DNA from: Betaproteobacteria bacterium
GTDB lineage: Bacteria > Pseudomonadota > Gammaproteobacteria > Burkholderiales > Rhodocyclaceae
Length of the DNA: 6,087 nt
Assembly (NCBI GenBank): GCA_028868235.1
Contig: JAGWUW010000173.1
Location: forward strand, 1-6,087
Reading direction: 5' to 3'
Positions 1 to 6,061 of the stretch are shown piece after piece. The position numbers and the translations under genes were made by a program. Within the stretch, counting starts at the first letter, position 1, and each line of letters opens with the position of its first letter. The notes beneath the pieces are model-generated. The model ran no database searches. It saw nothing but the letters and a program-made list of their open reading frames with translations, and was not told the DNA's origin.

Positions 1-368
1 TGGCCCGCGTGCTGGGTGAAGAGCGCGGTCTGCGCATCGTTTCCGGTCGCACCGAAAGCCACGTTTTCCTGGTCGACCTGCGTGCCAAGAATATCACCGG
101 CAAGGATGCCGAAGCCGCCCTCGGCCGTGCCCACATCACGGTGAACAAGAACGGGATTCCGAACGACCCGCAGAAGCCGTTCGTCACCTCCGGTATCCGT
201 ATCGGTTCGCCGGCCATGACCACCCGTGGTTTCACCGAGATCGAAGCCGAGCAGATCGCCCATCTGGTGGCCGATGTGCTGGATGCGCCGAACGACGAAG
301 CCGTGGCCGCCACCGTGCGCACCAAGGTCTCCGCCCTGTGCGCCAAGTTCCCGGTCTACGGCGCCTGA
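1..368 (+). CDS. glyA: Serine hydroxymethyltransferase, C-terminal part (5' truncated by window edge)
   Basis: This is the last 121 codons of GlyA, the PLP enzyme that converts serine and tetrahydrofolate to glycine and 5,10-methylene-tetrahydrofolate in the cytoplasm. The frame is open to the left edge (first full codon at 3), so the true start lies outside; bacterial GlyA is usually about 415 residues. The visible part covers the C-terminal small domain. It includes the family block [16 protein letters not shown], whose Arg binds the substrate carboxylate in characterised GlyA proteins. It ends in VYGA and TGA at 366-368. The preceding [12 protein letters not shown] segment is also typical of GlyA. 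nrdR follows 54 bp downstream on the same strand, with a stable hairpin in the gap, so the two may be co-transcribed or partly separated. There is no sign of decay in the visible part. Confidence 0.96.
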   Translation, partial: ARVLGEERGLRIVSGRTESHVFLVDLRAKNITGKDAEAALGRAHITVNKNGIPNDPQKPFVTSGIRIGSPAMTTRGFTEIEAEQIAHLVADVLDAPNDEAVAATVRTKVSALCAKFPVYGA

Positions 369-375
369 TGCAGGG

Positions 376-403
376 CAATGCCCGCCCATTCGGGTGGGCA
401 TTG
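376..403 (+). terminator. Strong hairpin between glyA and nrdR, possible terminator or attenuator without a U-tract
   Basis: Positions 376-387 pair with 392-403 in a 12-bp stem (one G-U pair at 384/395) closed by the tetraloop ATTC. The stem begins 8 nt after the glyA stop and ends 7 nt before the nrdR Shine-Dalgarno at 411. It looks like a factor-independent terminator stem, but no T-run follows (ATGCTCC), so full termination is doubtful. It could act as a 3'-end stabiliser for glyA mRNA or as a partial terminator that lowers nrdR-ribD expression. The structure is seen in the sequence; the role is inferred. Confidence 0.6.
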
Positions 404-410
404 ATGCTCC

Positions 411-416
411 GAGGAG
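411..416 (+). promoter_or_regulatory. Shine-Dalgarno of nrdR, decides the GTG start
   Basis: GAGGAG lies 6 nt before GTG at 423. Two ATGs nearby (421 and 428) are out of frame with nrdR, and the one at 421 is followed at once by TGA. The GTG gives the canonical N-terminus MKCPFC, whose first Cys is a zinc ligand, so it must be the start. Confidence 0.8.
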
Positions 417-422
417 TGTGAT

Positions 423-887
423 GTGAAATGCCCTTTTTGCGGCGCGGAAGATACGGCGGTTGCCGACACCCGTCTGAATGACGAGGGTGACGTCGTCCGT
501 CGCCGCCGAAAGTGCAATGCTTGCGACAAGCGTTTCACGACGTACGAGCGGGCCGAAATCCAGTTGCCGCAGGTCGTCAAGAAAAACGGCCTGCGCACCG
601 AATTCAAGCGCGAAAAGCTGCGCGCCAGCCTGGAGTTGGCCCTGCGCAAGCGGCCAGTGTCTATTGAGGCAGTCGATTCGGCCGTGGCCGATATCGAAGA
701 GCGCCTGCTCTCGGCCGGCGAGCGTGAAGTGACCACCCAGCAACTGGGCGAACTGGTCATGCGTGAATTGAAGAAGCTCGACAAGGTGGCCTATATCCGC
801 TTTGCCTCCGTCTATCGCAATTTCGAAGACGTCGATGCCTTCTCGCGGGCGATCCGCGAAGTTTCTCCCGCAACCAAGAAAAAATGA
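423..887 (+). CDS. nrdR: Transcriptional repressor NrdR
   Basis: NrdR is a nucleotide-sensing repressor that binds NrdR boxes upstream of ribonucleotide reductase operons and shuts them down when dATP/ATP occupies its ATP-cone. At 154 residues it has the normal family length. The N-terminal zinc ribbon has cysteines at 3, 6, 31 and 34 (CPFC and CNAC), followed by the Arg-rich stretch VVRRRRKC and KRFTTYER. The ATP-cone spans roughly residues 49-139, beginning [11 protein letters not shown] and ending in [13 protein letters not shown]. The start is GTG with a good Shine-Dalgarno. The stop overlaps the ribD start (ATGA at 884-887), so ribD translation is probably coupled to it. The nrdR-ribD pairing is common in proteobacteria. 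No nrd genes or recognisable NrdR-box pair are present, so its targets lie elsewhere. Confidence 0.97.
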   Translation: MKCPFCGAEDTAVADTRLNDEGDVVRRRRKCNACDKRFTTYERAEIQLPQVVKKNGLRTEFKREKLRASLELALRKRPVSIEAVDSAVADIEERLLSAGEREVTTQQLGELVMRELKKLDKVAYIRFASVYRNFEDVDAFSRAIREVSPATKKK

Positions 888-1972
888 GTTTTTCCGCCGT
901 CGACCACGGCATGATGGCGCGCGCCCTGCAATTGGCCGAGCGTGGCCTGTGGACGACCTCGCCCAATCCGCGCGTCGGTTGTGTGCTGGTGCGTGATGGC
1001 CGGATCGTTGGTGAGGGCTGGCACGAAAAGGCTGGCGAGCCACATGCCGAGGTGCATGCCCTGCGCGCGGCAGGCGAGCAGGTGCGTGGCGCCACCGCCT
1101 ATGTCACCCTGGAGCCGTGCAGCCATTACGGCCGCACGCCACCTTGTGCCGAGGCGCTGATCGCCGCCGGCGTATCGCGTGTCGTCGCGGCAATGACCGA
1201 TCCCAACCCGCTGGTTGCCGGCAAGGGGCTGGCCCTGTTGCAGGCAGCCGGCATCGAAACGGCCAGCGGTTTGCTGGAGAACGAAGCGCGTGAGCTGAAC
1301 ATCGGTTTCATCTCGCGCATGACCCGGGGGCGGCCGTGGCTGCGCCTGAAGGCGGCAGCCAGCCTGGATGGCAAGACAGCGCTCAACAATGGTGTCAGCC
1401 AGTGGATCACCGGCCCGGATGCCCGACGTGACGGCCATGCGTGGCGGGCACGAGCCTGCGCCATCCTGACCGGCATCGGCACGGTGCGCGACGACAATCC
1501 GCAACTGAATGTGCGCGATGTGGCGACGCCGCGCCAGCCGCTGCGCGTAGTGGTCGACAGCAAGCTGGAAACGCCACTCGACGCTCGCATTCTGCAGGGT
1601 GGAACGACGCTGATTGCCGGGGCCGTTGACGATGCGGGGCGAATAGAGGCGTTACGCTCGGTTGGCGCCGAGGTGCTGATCCTGCCCAATACCTCTGGCA
1701 AGGTCGATTTGGCGGCGCTGCTCACTGCATTGGCCCAACGTGGTGTCAACGAGGTGCACGCCGAGGCAGGATTCAAGCTGAATGGTTCGCTGCTGCGCGA
1801 AGGCTTGGTCGATGAACTGCTGCTTTATCTCGCACCGTGCCTCATCGGCCACGACGCCAGTGGACTGTTCAACCTGCCGGAACTGGCTACCCTAGACGGC
1901 AAGCGTCGCCTGCAGGTTCGCGATTTGCGTCAGGTCGGGGCAGATATCCGGGTGCTTGCCCGGCCGGTGTAG
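884..1972 (+). CDS. ribD: Bifunctional diaminohydroxyphosphoribosylaminopyrimidine deaminase / 5-amino-6-(5-phosphoribosylamino)uracil reductase
   Basis: RibD catalyses two successive steps of riboflavin synthesis: hydrolytic deamination of the pyrimidine, then NADPH-dependent reduction of the ribosyl side chain. Length is 362 residues, normal for the two-domain form. The deaminase domain (about 1-145) has the zinc site H54-A-E56 and PC79...PC88, with E56 the expected proton shuttle. The reductase domain (about 150-360) has [14 protein letters not shown] near 153-166, SQWITG at 172-177, TVRDDNPQL at 200-208 and EAG at 294-296, all typical of the family. The ATG overlaps the nrdR stop and the upstream sequence (AAGAAAAA) is a weak ribosome site, which fits translational coupling. 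No ribE, ribBA or ribH follows; the next gene is convergent and overlaps the last 86 bp. No FMN riboswitch is seen before it. Confidence 0.96.
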   Translation: MSFSAVDHGMMARALQLAERGLWTTSPNPRVGCVLVRDGRIVGEGWHEKAGEPHAEVHALRAAGEQVRGATAYVTLEPCSHYGRTPPCAEALIAAGVSRVVAAMTDPNPLVAGKGLALLQAAGIETASGLLENEARELNIGFISRMTRGRPWLRLKAAASLDGKTALNNGVSQWITGPDARRDGHAWRARACAILTGIGTVRDDNPQLNVRDVATPRQPLRVVVDSKLETPLDARILQGGTTLIAGAVDDAGRIEALRSVGAEVLILPNTSGKVDLAALLTALAQRGVNEVHAEAGFKLNGSLLREGLVDELLLYLAPCLIGHDASGLFNLPELATLDGKRRLQVRDLRQVGADIRVLARPV

Positions 1973-2714
1973 GTCCGCAAACAGCGCATCCGGCATCCTT
2001 CTTGAATCGGATGCTACGCCATTCCATCTCCAGCGCATCGAGTAGCAACAGCCTTCCACTTAGCGATTCGCCGATGCCAGCCGCTAGTTTGAGCGCTTCG
2101 GCTGCCTGCATGGTGCCGACGATGCCGGTAAGCGGAGCAAAAACCCCCATCACCGCACAGCGTACCTCTTCAACATCCTCACCTTCCGGAAACAGGCAGT
2201 GGTAGCATGGTGACTCATCCTGCCTCAAGTCGTAAACGCTGATCTGGCCGTCGAAGCGGATAGCTGCACCGGAAACCAAGGGTTTTCTGTGGTGCACGCA
2301 GGCCCGGTTAATGGCATGCCGCGTGGCAAAATTGTCGGTACAGTCGAGCACGATGTCGGCGGTAGCGATTAGGGAGTCGAGTGTGTTCCCAGATAGGCGT
2401 TGCTGCAACGGCGCAATGTCGATTTCCGGATTGATTGCCTGTAACGCCTGTTTGCCGGATTCGGCTTTGGCCATGCCGACGCGAGCCTGAGAGTGTAGGA
2501 TTTGTCGCTGGAGGTTTGTAAAATCTACAGTATCGTCGTCGACCAGAGTAATTTTCCCGATACCGGCTGATGCAAGGTAGAGCGCGGCGGGAGATCCCAG
2601 GCCTCCGGCGCCGATGATCAGTGCGTGCGTAGCAAGAATGCGCTCCTGACCCTCAATGCCCAAGGCATCCAGCAGAATGTGGCGGCTGTAACGAAGTAGC
2701 TGCTCGTCGGTCAT
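1887..2714 (-). CDS. moeB: MoeB/ThiF/HesA-family adenylyltransferase (probable molybdopterin-synthase adenylyltransferase)
   Basis: An E1-like enzyme that uses ATP to adenylate the C-terminal Gly-Gly of a sulfur-carrier protein (MoaD for molybdopterin, ThiS for thiamine), so that it can be thiocarboxylated in the cytoplasm. The N-terminus MTDEQLLRYSRHILL is the standard MoeB/ThiF start. The nucleotide loop GAGGLG is at 35-40, the VDDDTVDFTNLQRQ block at 58-71, and the DCTDN motif at 124-128 holds the catalytic Asp127. Zinc cysteines are C170, C173, C243 and C246. C186 matches the conserved cysteine of this family. Family members such as E. coli MoeB end just after the second CxxC; here about 28 more residues follow, encoded antisense to the end of ribD. 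No clear Shine-Dalgarno precedes the ATG (ACCCACCAC). It is likely last in the envC-ctpA operon. Without a moaD or thiS neighbour, MoeB and ThiF cannot be firmly separated. Confidence 0.88.
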   Translation of the reverse strand: MTDEQLLRYSRHILLDALGIEGQERILATHALIIGAGGLGSPAALYLASAGIGKITLVDDDTVDFTNLQRQILHSQARVGMAKAESGKQALQAINPEIDIAPLQQRLSGNTLDSLIATADIVLDCTDNFATRHAINRACVHHRKPLVSGAAIRFDGQISVYDLRQDESPCYHCLFPEGEDVEEVRCAVMGVFAPLTGIVGTMQAAEALKLAAGIGESLSGRLLLLDALEMEWRSIRFKKDAGCAVCGPTPAGQAPGYLPRPDANREPAGDACRLG

Positions 2715-2790
2715 GTGGTGGGTAGTTGTTAGTGCTTCGTCGCTGGTCGGCAGAATTCGTTGCTAACGACCACCTGCTATCGACTAACAG
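2715..2790 (-). repeat. Short spacer with heptamer-spaced TAG units and nested inverted repeats
   Basis: This spacer separates the small unknown gene from the moeB-like gene. Read on the - strand, TAG recurs every 7 nt (starting at 2793, the stop codon of the small gene, then 2786 and 2779), with TGG at 2772 and TAG again at 2765. On the + strand TAG occurs at 2723 and 2730, again 7 nt apart. As a result 2723-2733 pairs with 2783-2793 (11 bp, one G-T), and inside it TGGTCG at 2744-2749 pairs with CGACCA at 2767-2772. The transcript could therefore form a two-tier stem. No T-run is present, so it is not a standard terminator. The pattern is visible; any function is unknown. Confidence 0.5.
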
Positions 2791-3192
2791 CTATTTGTAT
2801 TCTCGCCACTCCGGCGGTGTGTCGTCATGGTCACCGTGCGGATGGTGTTCCCAGGCTTTGACGTAAGCCTCCTGAGATGAGCGTTTCAGGCGTTTCTCAG
2901 GGGCGTCAATGTTGTGCAACTGGGTATCTTCGACATAGTAGATCAGGGCGCGGGTTAACTTGGTGAACAAGGTGTTGTCGAGGTGATACCCCTTGTCGAC
3001 CAGATGTTCGTCCAGCTCGCGCAAGGTGTGTTGCTGCAGGTCGTAGCTGACACCTACCGCACGCTCATCATACTTTGGCAGGACCTCAAGTTGCTCGATC
3101 CGCTGCAGGTCGTCAGCTGCCTCGGGTACTTGGCCCGGAGGGAACTTGGAAAACAGGATTTCCCGTTTTTTCTTGAGGTCATAGCCTGGCAT
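2791..3192 (-). CDS. Conserved-looking hypothetical protein, possible ferredoxin-like (HMA-like) core with His/Asp-rich C-terminus
   Basis: I do not recognise this 133-residue protein. It has no signal peptide or membrane segment and no cysteine, so it is probably cytoplasmic. The N-terminus is Lys-rich (MPGYDLKKKREILF). Residues about 25-72 read as helix, strand, helix, strand (DDLQRIEQLEVLP, then AVGVSYD, then HTLRELDEHLVDKGYHL). That order resembles the second half of a heavy-metal-associated ferredoxin-like domain, but the metal-binding CxxC is absent. Residues 74-90 look helical (LFTKLTRALIYYVEDT). The tail from 114 (WEHHPHGDHDDTPPEW) clusters four His and four Asp and could bind a metal; this is inference. 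The ATG at 3192 has a good Shine-Dalgarno. The gene lies 20 bp after ctpA and 76 bp before the moeB-like gene, on the same strand, so it is probably in their operon. Codon use resembles its neighbours. Confidence 0.82.
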   Translation of the reverse strand: MPGYDLKKKREILFSKFPPGQVPEAADDLQRIEQLEVLPKYDERAVGVSYDLQQHTLRELDEHLVDKGYHLDNTLFTKLTRALIYYVEDTQLHNIDAPEKRLKRSSQEAYVKAWEHHPHGDHDDTPPEWREYK

Positions 3193-3195
3193 GTT

Positions 3196-3202
3196 CCCTC
3201 CC
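3196..3202 (-). promoter_or_regulatory. Shine-Dalgarno of the small unknown gene
   Basis: GGGAGGG on the - strand sits 3 nt before the ATG at 3192, inside the 20-bp gap after the ctpA stop. It is the clearest ribosome site in the leftward operon and supports the reality and start of the small gene. Confidence 0.7.
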
Positions 3203-3212
3203 GGTTGGTGAG

Positions 3213-4640
3213 TTAGCGCGTCCTATTTTGCATGATCTGCAAGCCCTTGAGAAGATTCAGTGCCTGCTGGAACTGGTAGTCACTCTTTGTCGCATATTCG
3301 AGGCGCGCTGGCAATTCGTCTTCGCTTTCGTCCTTGCTGCCTTTCTCCTTGCCTGGTTTGGCAGGAGTTTTATTGACTGGCTTGACTTCGGGTTTGGGCA
3401 CTTCCTTGCCCGCATCCTTATCGCGGTCGTTCGTCAGATGTCGGTCGAGGTCTGCTTCGCGCAGGTGCATCGATCCTGAGCTGTTGCCGTTGGCGCTTTC
3501 CTCTACGACGATATCCGGAGTAATGCCCTTGGCTTGGATTGACCGACCAGAAGGGGTGTAATAGCGGGCAGTGGTCAGTTTGATCGCGGTATTGCCCGGT
3601 AGCGGCAGGACGGACTGGACTGAACCTTTGCCAAAGGTTTGGGTGCCGACGATGAGGGCGCGTTTGTGGTCCTGCAGGGCGCCAGCGACGATTTCGGAAG
3701 CCGAGGCTGAGCCGCCGTTGACCAGAACAACCATCGGGACATTTTTGGCTTCAAGTGGCAGGAGTTTCAGGGGGTCTTCCTTGGTACCGCGTTGATAGTC
3801 CTGCGTGCGAGCCTTAAATTCCTGCTTGGCGTCCTCGGTGCGGCCGTCTGTGGAAACGACCTTGACGTCTGGCGGCAAAAAGGCTGCGGAAACGCCAATG
3901 GCGCTATGGAGTAGACCGCCAGGGTCGTTGCGCAGGTCGAGGACGAGGCCGTTTAGCTTGTTGCCATCCTTGTACAGGCCGGCGACGTGCTTGGCGATTT
4001 CGGCGACGGTGTTTTCCTGGAATTGGGTGATGCGTACCCAGCCATAGCCCGGCTCGACCAGCTTTGATTTGACACTCTGTACCTTGATGACTTCGCGGAT
4101 AAGGGTCAATTCGATCGGCTTGCTTTCACCTTTGCGAATAATGGACAGCTTGATCGGCGTCTTGGGTTTGCCGCGCATTTTCTTGACTGCCTCGGACAGG
4201 GTCAGGCCCTTGACCGGGGTGTCGTCGAGCTTGAAGATCAGGTCGCCAGCTTTGACACCGGCGCGATAGGCTGGGGTGTCTTCAATCGGTGAAACGACCT
4301 TGACCAGCCCATCTTCCATGCCGACTTCAATGCCCAAACCACCGAATTCACCCTGCGTGCCAACCTGCAGGTCCTTGAAAGCATCGGCATCAAGATAGGT
4401 TGAGTGTGGGTCGAGGTTGGACAGCATGCCGGAAATGGCATTGGTGATCATCTTCTTGTCGTCCACCGGTTCAACGTAACCCTGCTTGATGGCGCTATAC
4501 ACCTCGGCAAAGGTCCTTAACTCTTCGATGGGCAGCCCGGGCTTGGTTTCCTTTTCTGCCAGCGCGGGAATTTGCAGGCTGATGAGTGCCCCGGCGACGA
4601 AGGCGCCAACGGTCAGACTGATAGTTTTTGCTTTGCTCAT
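3213..4640 (-). CDS. ctpA: S41 family C-terminal processing peptidase
   Basis: A periplasmic serine protease of the CtpA/Prc group, which cleaves proteins from their C-termini; known family members trim or degrade peptidoglycan hydrolases and other envelope proteins. Counting from ATG at 4640 (475 residues), residues 1-28 are a Sec signal or anchor (MSKAKTISLTVGAFVAGALI, then a PALA site). A PDZ domain spans about 93-180 and contains FGGLGIEV. The S41 domain covers about 185-380 with Ser313 (GGSASASE), Lys338 (FGKG) and Gln342, the expected Ser-Lys-Gln site. A charged Lys/Glu/Pro tail (about 400-445) and a final helix follow. I chose 4640 because its ATG overlaps the envC stop as ATGA and gives a normal signal peptide; an in-frame ATG at 4655 would add MGKFE. 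Neither start has a strong Shine-Dalgarno, so coupling to envC is likely. Confidence 0.95.
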   Translation of the reverse strand: MSKAKTISLTVGAFVAGALISLQIPALAEKETKPGLPIEELRTFAEVYSAIKQGYVEPVDDKKMITNAISGMLSNLDPHSTYLDADAFKDLQVGTQGEFGGLGIEVGMEDGLVKVVSPIEDTPAYRAGVKAGDLIFKLDDTPVKGLTLSEAVKKMRGKPKTPIKLSIIRKGESKPIELTLIREVIKVQSVKSKLVEPGYGWVRITQFQENTVAEIAKHVAGLYKDGNKLNGLVLDLRNDPGGLLHSAIGVSAAFLPPDVKVVSTDGRTEDAKQEFKARTQDYQRGTKEDPLKLLPLEAKNVPMVVLVNGGSASASEIVAGALQDHKRALIVGTQTFGKGSVQSVLPLPGNTAIKLTTARYYTPSGRSIQAKGITPDIVVEESANGNSSGSMHLREADLDRHLTNDRDKDAGKEVPKPEVKPVNKTPAKPGKEKGSKDESEDELPARLEYATKSDYQFQQALNLLKGLQIMQNRTR

Positions 4641-6061
4641 TTCAAACTTGCCCATTTCATCGGGTCGATCGGTTGCCCCTGGTGGCGGAGTTCAAAGTAT
4701 AAACCGGATTCCGGATTGCCCCCGCTATTCCCCACTGTGGCTACAGTTTCCCCTCCTTTTACGCTCTGTCCTACTTGTTTGAGTAGTGAATCATTGTTGC
4801 CGTAGATCGATAGGTAGGCATCGCCGTGATCCACGATCAGCAGGTTGCCAAAACCGCGCATCCATTCGGAAAAAACGACCCGTCCGCTGGCGATTGCTTT
4901 GACCTCGCTGCCCGATCCGGCCTTGATGAACAGGCCGCGCCAGGTACCACCGCCATCGCGTGGCGACCCGAAACGTCCGGATACCACGCCGCGTACTGGT
5001 AGGCGTAAATTGCCGCGCTGCCGCGCGAAACTGCCATCGCTGGCCATCGGTTCGTAGCGATTCTCTGCTTCGACCGAGCGCTGGCGCGAAGGTTCGATGG
5101 CGACTGATGGACGAGCGATTTCCTTTTCTTCCGTTCCTGCCGGTCTATGCTTTCCCTTTTGCGACAGGGCTGCCGTCCGGGCGGCTTCCGCGATGCGCGC
5201 CGCTTCCGCTGCCTTGGCCGCCTGAGCCGCCTTGGCTGCCTGTGCGGCTTGTGCTGCGAGAATCTTCGACAGGCGATCGATCAGGTTGGTCAGACGCTTT
5301 TCGTTCTGCTGCAAGTTACCAATCTCCTTGCGTTGCGCATTGACCTTGCTAGAGATTTGCGCGTACAGGCTCTTGCGTTCTTCGCGTTGCTTTTGCAGTT
5401 CGGCATGGCGTTTTTGCTGCTCCGCTTCAATTTCGGCCAGTTCGGCGGCGCGTTCCTTTGCGTCGGCTGCGAGGGATTTTTTCTTATCCAGCGAGGCGTT
5501 GATCTCGCCCATCAATTCAGCGCGAGTTAGGGCGATGGCCGATAGGTAGTGCAGGTCTCGGGCCATCTGGTTCGGGTCGTCGCCATTAAGGATCAGCTGC
5601 AGCGAATCGGGCGTGCCGCGCAAGTATTGTTTGTAGAGCAGTTTTTCCAGTTGGGATTGTTGTTGGCCAAGAGTGACGCTCAGCTCCTGCGACTGTTGTT
5701 CCAGGTTCGTCAGCTTGTGTTGCAGTTGGTTGCGCTGCTCGTTTAACTCGTGCAGTTCCCGCTGTAGGCGGGAAATCATGCGTTCGGATTCACGCAGCCG
5801 GTCACCCGCATCGGCCCTGCTTTCCTCGCTGCTCGACAACTCCTTGCGTAATCCCTCGATGCGGCTACGCAACTCACCCAGGTCAGCCTGTTTCTCGGCG
5901 ATCTCCGGAGCGGCAACGGTTGGCGCGGATTTACGCTCAGTTGTCGGTTTGGCGCCGACAGATGTGGCACAGGTAAACAATGCGGCAATCAGCCCTGCCG
6001 TTAGCCCCTTGCCGAAACGGGTAAGGAGGCGTTTGCCGAACAGTGGATTTCCGGGAAACAT
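4637..6061 (-). CDS. envC: Murein hydrolase activator EnvC (degenerate LytM/M23 domain)
   Basis: EnvC is a periplasmic protein that, under FtsEX control at the septum, activates amidases that split peptidoglycan during cell separation. Length is 474 residues. A Sec signal peptide (about 1-37) has a basic start, a hydrophobic core GLTAGLIAALF and an SVGA cleavage site. Coiled coils run about 52-145 and 180-268, followed by an Ala-rich stretch (269-298) and a linker. The C-terminal LytM domain (about 350-474) has GRFGSPRDGG, VKAIASGRVVFSEW, LLIVDHGDAYLSIYGN and SGLYFELRHQG. The zinc ligands of active M23 enzymes are missing: W374 and F378 stand where HxxxD would be, and Y455 replaces a His of the HxH motif. 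It is therefore expected to activate rather than cut, as in E. coli EnvC. The ATG at 6061 lacks a clear Shine-Dalgarno. The stop overlaps the ctpA start. Confidence 0.94.
   Translation of the reverse strand: MFPGNPLFGKRLLTRFGKGLTAGLIAALFTCATSVGAKPTTERKSAPTVAAPEIAEKQADLGELRSRIEGLRKELSSSEESRADAGDRLRESERMISRLQRELHELNEQRNQLQHKLTNLEQQSQELSVTLGQQQSQLEKLLYKQYLRGTPDSLQLILNGDDPNQMARDLHYLSAIALTRAELMGEINASLDKKKSLAADAKERAAELAEIEAEQQKRHAELQKQREERKSLYAQISSKVNAQRKEIGNLQQNEKRLTNLIDRLSKILAAQAAQAAKAAQAAKAAEAARIAEAARTAALSQKGKHRPAGTEEKEIARPSVAIEPSRQRSVEAENRYEPMASDGSFARQRGNLRLPVRGVVSGRFGSPRDGGGTWRGLFIKAGSGSEVKAIASGRVVFSEWMRGFGNLLIVDHGDAYLSIYGNNDSLLKQVGQSVKGGETVATVGNSGGNPESGLYFELRHQGQPIDPMKWASLK
5168..5257 (-). 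repeat. Ala-rich AAQ/AAK/AAE repeat encoded within envC
   Basis: Residues 269-298 of EnvC are built of three-residue steps of the type AAQ, AAK, AAE and AAR, giving about 30 residues with roughly two-thirds alanine. The DNA is a degenerate GCC/GCG/GCA trinucleotide-rich run. It would form a long helix between the second coiled coil and the LytM linker. In E. coli EnvC this general region carries the arm that restrains the LytM domain, so variation here could affect regulation (inference). Confidence 0.7.

Noticed and set aside
356..784. A 142-residue open frame on the - strand across nrdR
   Set aside because: It is fully antisense to nrdR with Ser/Arg-rich low-complexity content and no plausible ribosome site noted.
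812..1504. A 230-residue open frame on the - strand across ribD
   Set aside because: It is antisense to a clear ribD, has no recognisable domain, and long antisense frames are expected in GC-rich coding DNA.
1126..1776. A 216-residue open frame on the - strand across ribD
   Set aside because: Its Ser/Arg/Ala-rich composition is typical of an antisense shadow, and it overlaps both ribD and another shadow frame.
1973..2040. A search for a terminator after ribD
   Set aside because: The region is coding for the convergent moeB-like gene and I see no stem followed by a T-run on either strand.
3843..3850. GCCGTCTG, resembling the core of the Neisseria DNA uptake sequence
   Set aside because: It is followed by TGG rather than AA, occurs once, and lies inside ctpA coding sequence; it is a chance match.
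5968..5973. Possible lipoprotein signal at LFTC in the EnvC N-terminus
   Set aside because: Phe and Thr before the Cys do not fit a lipobox, and an SVGA signal peptidase I site follows, so a plain Sec signal peptide is more likely.
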